Positions 59,943 through 64,000 of a DNA stretch of 64,000 nucleotides are shown in pieces. The stretch is from Sipunculus nudus (lineage: Eukaryota; Annelida; Sipuncula; Golfingiida; Sipunculidae): NCBI GenBank assembly GCA_026874595.1, contig CM049311.1, positions 52,765,676 through 52,829,675 of the forward strand, written 5' to 3'. A program made the translations under genes and the position numbers. The stretch's first letter is position 1, and each line of letters starts with the position of its first letter. A model generated the notes under the pieces. That model did not search any database. It was not told the origin of the DNA and worked only from the letters and a program-made list of their open reading frames with translations.

Positions 59943-60732
59943 TGTTATGGAGTAGGAAAGTGCATATTTGTGACTTAACACATATTTCAAGGAATATTTC
60001 ACATTTCATATTTCACAAATTTAAGCTCAGTTTCAGGCATGTCAGACTGAACAATTAATGACTTCTCATAATTGATGACACCCGACAACCAGTCATCCGG
60101 TCACACACATATAGGCTTCTCTCCCAATTTAATCAGAGAACAGTACACCAAACCATTAAGGTCTATTTTAAGTCTGTACAAACAGAAATAGTGTCACAGA
60201 ATGACTTATGTGTTTAGTCTTTATGAGGGAATGGTAGAACACAATTAAAAGATGTTATTTTATGAGACTCCGCATGTGTATATAAGCACTGTCCTCCAAA
60301 TAGGACTTTTAGGTCAGTCTATAACGGGATGTATGTCAGGTCAGACTTGGGATTTTCCAGAATACTTTCATCCAGTAAAATCTGGCAAAACATAAAGTCA
60401 ACTTATAACTCTGATGTAATTGTGACCTACTTTGAGTCATCCAATAAGGTTTAGCTTTTATGACGAAATGCAGAAATATGGATATGTACATCTCATATGT
60501 CACATGACAGCTCTGTAACAAAACTATCTGTAGTGCGCACAGAGAGTCAGAGAGAGAGAGAGGGACCATGTCTAGCTGGGCACTGCAGGGCCTCAGCAAA
60601 GACTGTCCCAGACCTCTTGCTATTGAATAAAGACTTCTGTCATCAAACTGGTCTTGGAACATTGTCAGCCACCAACATCAGCCACTGCTTGTGATACAGT
60701 GTGGAAACATCCCCAACCCCACCTCTGTGTCA
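59943..60732 (+). repeat. 5' LTR of the retroelement (end inferred)
   Basis: Start fixed by repeat onset at TG. The end is inferred from the CA at 60731-60732 just before the primer-binding-like TGGTGGAGACC. Contains promoter-like TATATAAG and an AATAAA signal in the expected order. Confidence 0.6.
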
Positions 60733-60735
60733 TTA

Positions 60736-60842
60736 TGGTGGAGACCAGGTCCGTCGTATCATTTTGGTGGAGACCGGGTCCTATATCATTTTGGTGGAGA
60801 CTGGGTCCTGTATCATTATGGTGGATGAACCGGGATTCACTT
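60736..60842 (+). promoter_or_regulatory. tandem primer-binding-like sites
   Basis: TGGTGGAGACC(A/G)GGTCC occurs three times in tandem at ~28-bp spacing (60736, 60764, 60792), with a diverged fourth at 60820 (TGGTGGATGAACCGGGATT). A tRNA 3' end reading ...GGTCTCCACCA would pair with each. Normally one such site is expected. Confidence 0.5.
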
Positions 60843-63601
60843 CCAGCACATCAGCACCAGAAAAACCGACAATGCTGCCAGCTGGAGTGAAGAATGAAGA
60901 TCCCCTCTCACAACCACAGGTGCCATTGACTGGTCTCCCTTCTCACAACTGCATTGGAACTTCAACCCAGGTACTGGATCACAGCCTAACATCAAGAATG
61001 TCATCTCTGCTGCTGAAGGTATCAAACTTTGCTAAGAACTCTCTCTTCAAACTTTAACTTGGCTGCAGTTTCTCAGTGCTCTGCTTGAGAAGATCAAAGA
61101 CTCTCCCTGTATCTTTAAACCAAAAGGACTCTGTAAATCAGCATATTGCTTTAACAGTGACTTAAAGTTGCTAAAATGACATTTTTCGCTAAAAAAAAGT
61201 GCTGTGATATCTCAATCTGAGATCATCATTGTTTCGGACCAGCCACACCAAAAAAATCAATATCGGGACAAGCCAGCTTCGGGCCTATGTCAACAACAAT
61301 ACCACCACGTGCACTGTGTGTTATCTCACAACAAGTCCTGCTATGTTCCTGCAACTACTAGAAGCAGATTTGCTGTTCTACTGCTATCTTCTGCATCACC
61401 TTCCATACCATGACTCCAGCAAGAAAAAAGACGCCAATTCAGCAGAGAAGACCACAGAAGACCCAAAGACGACAGATTTCCTGAGGTAATGAAACATAAA
61501 GCAGAGACTCTGAATTTTACATGCCCAATGTAAATTTGGGGCATTTCAGAATATTTTGCATGTATTTGTTGTAAACAAAAAAAATATGTATGTAGTATTC
61601 TATAAATTTCTCTTCTTGAATTGTCATAATTGTAAAATGATACAATCTATTGTCTCTATCTTATTGATATGGTTTGCATGGAATAATTTTTACCAGACCA
61701 CAGAAAAAGAGTAGAGAACTATCAATATTAGATTTGATCAAGTTATGTCTATCTAAGACGTTAATATGTAATGTCACCAAAATGACTGTATTGATTCACA
61801 TTAAAGAATTCCTAGAGTAGAGCAATATGCAAAACCATCAGCATGTTAGCATTCATTTATATTGAGATTTTCTCATGTGTTGTTCCATACCAAATCAACA
61901 GGTATCAAAATGCGCCCTTGGCAATAAATTTTAATGGAATGGTAGCACATTGTGTCACCAAAGCACAATGCGATGCTTATTTTCAATTGTCACAGTTTGG
62001 TCCTCAAACACGGGTTCATGGGAAGCCCCCCCAATATATAGGGAATTTGACAAACTGGGGAGTGTGATGACTCCAAAAATCAATAATGCACTGACCTGTG
62101 GTCACATTATTGCCTCAAACAAGGGTTTGATATGGTAAACCTCATTGATAGCTGGACATGCCAGGCAAAAATATGTAGGTTAACACAGGAATTCTTCTCA
62201 TAGGAATTCACATTTACACGTACTATGACAGACATGTTTCATGAGCAAATGCATTCTGGTCACTGCATTCATGATACTGTTAACCCATAAACCAAAATGT
62301 GGAGTGACAAGGATTTCGATCATTAAAATTATTCATTTAATTTAAATCATCACTCTACAGATGTATGTTTGATCTTACACATAAATAGCTAGCAATAAAA
62401 TTACCATCAAAATCCATATATGGTCTCGATCGATACATGCAACTGTCAGTGAATTATTTAATTTTTCATCACATTTTCACACATATTTCGCCTTGTTCAT
62501 GCACAAAAATGGGTAATAAATGGGAACCTATGTACACATTCCTCTGTCGTTAGGAATGACATCATTCTGTCATGTACTTATCCGCTGGTACGGTACACCA
62601 GTTGTGTTATGCTAAAGGAATAGCATATCAACCTTCCATTATTCACACGTCAACTTGTTCCAATGGCAAGTATGAAAGCCAAGATGTATTTTGAATCATT
62701 GGTACTGATCAACACACAGAGCAGATAGTCATGTACATGTGTATATGTTAAACTCTTAGTAGGCACAGAGTATATACACTTTGTCAGATTAGGAATTCAT
62801 TATCCATTTCTCAAAAAGGAATTATATGTTTAGCTACAGGCATTGCTAATTCACTTGTTATAATTGGTAATGCACATTGCTGTTCAACAGAACATCTTTA
62901 TGTAACATCACTTACTCTATGTTCAAAGGGTTCACATACTTTGACTTATTCCATTGCTTATACTGTAGGCATTGTACTTGTATAATCTGTGTATGATGTT
63001 ATACTCCTTTCCCTTAAGATATTTATTGATTCTATTTAGATACTGCCATACTTATTTAATCTAAAGTTTAATGCTTATATTAGGATGTCAAGTAATGTCA
63101 TCATGGTTGCGATGTTGTTCCTGATTTTACTATAAATCAGCATTTTATCTTCTAGATAATGTTTAGGATTGTCCATTCACAAAAAAAAAAAGAAATTCTG
63201 TGTTAGTTAGCATATATGTGTAGCTATATATATCTCCTTTCTCTGCTTATTCAGCTTTAGCTTAGGCATTGTAGTACTGCTCCATATCAATTTAAAACAT
63301 GCACTTCCTCAAATTCCTTACACTGTTACATCTGGAACTGTGACATATGTTCATGTAATTCATATCTATATTGATCTGTGTAATTCCATCACAACAACAC
63401 ACTAGTGCTAGCTTAATATATAGTTCTATTCACTATTATGGCACCTGATCTTGCAGTAAATACAGACTTAAGCAGTGTATCTTGATCTTTACACATTATG
63501 TATTTCTGTCATCTACATTCCAGTTATCCTTCTTGAAATAACTAAATTTTCTCAAACTTAGCCAATGAGGCCGGAGCCTCATTCTGAATGCCAGAGGGAT
63601 A

Positions 63602-64000
63602 TGTTATGGAGTAGGAAAGTGCATATTTGTGACTTAACACATATTTCAAGGAATATTTCACATTTCATATTTCACAAATTTAAGCTCAGTTTCAGGCATG
63701 TCAGACTGAACAATTAATGACTTCTCATAATTGATGACACCCGACAACCAGTCATCCGGTCACACACATATAGGCTTCTCTCCCAATTTAATCAGAGAAC
63801 AGTACACCAAACCATTAAGGTCTATTTTAAGTCTGTACAAACAGAAATAGTGTCACAGAATGACTTATGTGTTTAGTCTTTATGAGGGAATGGTAGAACA
63901 CAATTAAAAGATGTTATTTTATGAGACTCCGCATGTGTATATAAGCACTGTCCTCCAAATAGGACTTTTAGGTCAGTCTATAACGGGATGTATGTCAGGT
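63602..64000 (+). repeat. 3' LTR, first 399 bp
   Basis: Matches 59943-60341 over its whole visible length. Preceded by 'gccagaggga', a weak polypurine-tract candidate. Confidence 0.8.

Larger units (their letters stand above)
59943..64000 (+). mobile_element. young LTR retroelement, right-truncated by window, without recognisable pol
   Basis: A ~400-bp segment at 59943-60341 recurs, apparently without a mismatch, at 63602-64000; both begin TGTTATGGAG exactly where similarity starts, as LTRs do. The first LTR has a TATATAAG promoter-like box near 60278 and an AATAAA signal near 60627. It probably ends CA at 60732, followed after 3 nt by a TGGTGGAGACC primer-binding-like site. The interior (60733-63601, 2.87 kb) is too short for gag-pol and shows only short frames (for example 60701-61057, 61229-61489, 61843-62067) that I do not recognise. 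A non-autonomous (LARD-like) or internally deleted element is likely. Confidence 0.8.

Noticed and set aside
60701-61489. gag-like or envelope-like gene in the LTR element
   Set aside because: Short frames only; no zinc knuckle, protease, reverse transcriptase or integrase motif could be recognised.

Overview
The window is eukaryotic genomic DNA, AT-rich and dominated by introns and repeats. It holds one recognisable gene, on the minus strand: the C-terminal half of VPS13D, the vacuolar protein sorting 13 paralogue that carries a UBA domain and moves lipid between membranes. I placed 35 exons (plus one doubtful 24-nt microexon) between 58982 and 813. They form one uninterrupted frame of 5241 nt (1747 codons), and every intron phase agrees across every junction. 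The N-terminal chorein part lies beyond the right edge and the last few hundred codons lie beyond the left edge. The repeat types (oyster 'pearl'-like core-repeat elements, elements with a GGAC microsatellite near a palindromic 3' end, tRNA-derived SINEs) suggest a bivalve mollusc; this is an inference and I cannot name the species.

Layout from 5' to 3' of the gene (right to left): 64000-58983 is a 5' intron with a 78-bp minisatellite cut off by a young LTR retroelement. Exons 1-6 (58982-51498) encode lipid-groove sequence. Exon 7 (49188-49363) encodes the UBA domain. Exons 8-12 lead into the VAB (Vps13 adaptor-binding) domain, which runs through about exon 22. Exon 24 has the family's WDEP motif. 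Exons 25-31 are the linker and post-VAB strands, and exons 32-35 begin the ATG2_C-like region. The introns hold five same-orientation copies of a 2.6-kb element (family A), three copies of a 180-bp-core element (family B), a solo LTR with a family A copy nested in it, TIR elements, SINEs and at least nine minisatellites.

The most unusual signal is that four independent minisatellites (5868-7185, 15640-19872, 32705-33192, 57536-57744) abut a VPS13D exon, and their repeat unit contains the end of that exon together with its 5' splice site. Each array therefore multiplies the authentic exon/intron junction, giving from 3 to about 32 decoy donors downstream of the real one. In one case (exon 18) the repeated exonic part is conserved coding sequence, so the array must derive from the exon. 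Two other exons have family A elements ending only 10-13 bp from their splice sites, and a partial copy of exon 5, with its acceptor intact, sits between exons 6 and 7 flanked by direct repeats.

No second protein-coding gene, prokaryotic operon, CRISPR array or intact transposase/polymerase gene could be supported.
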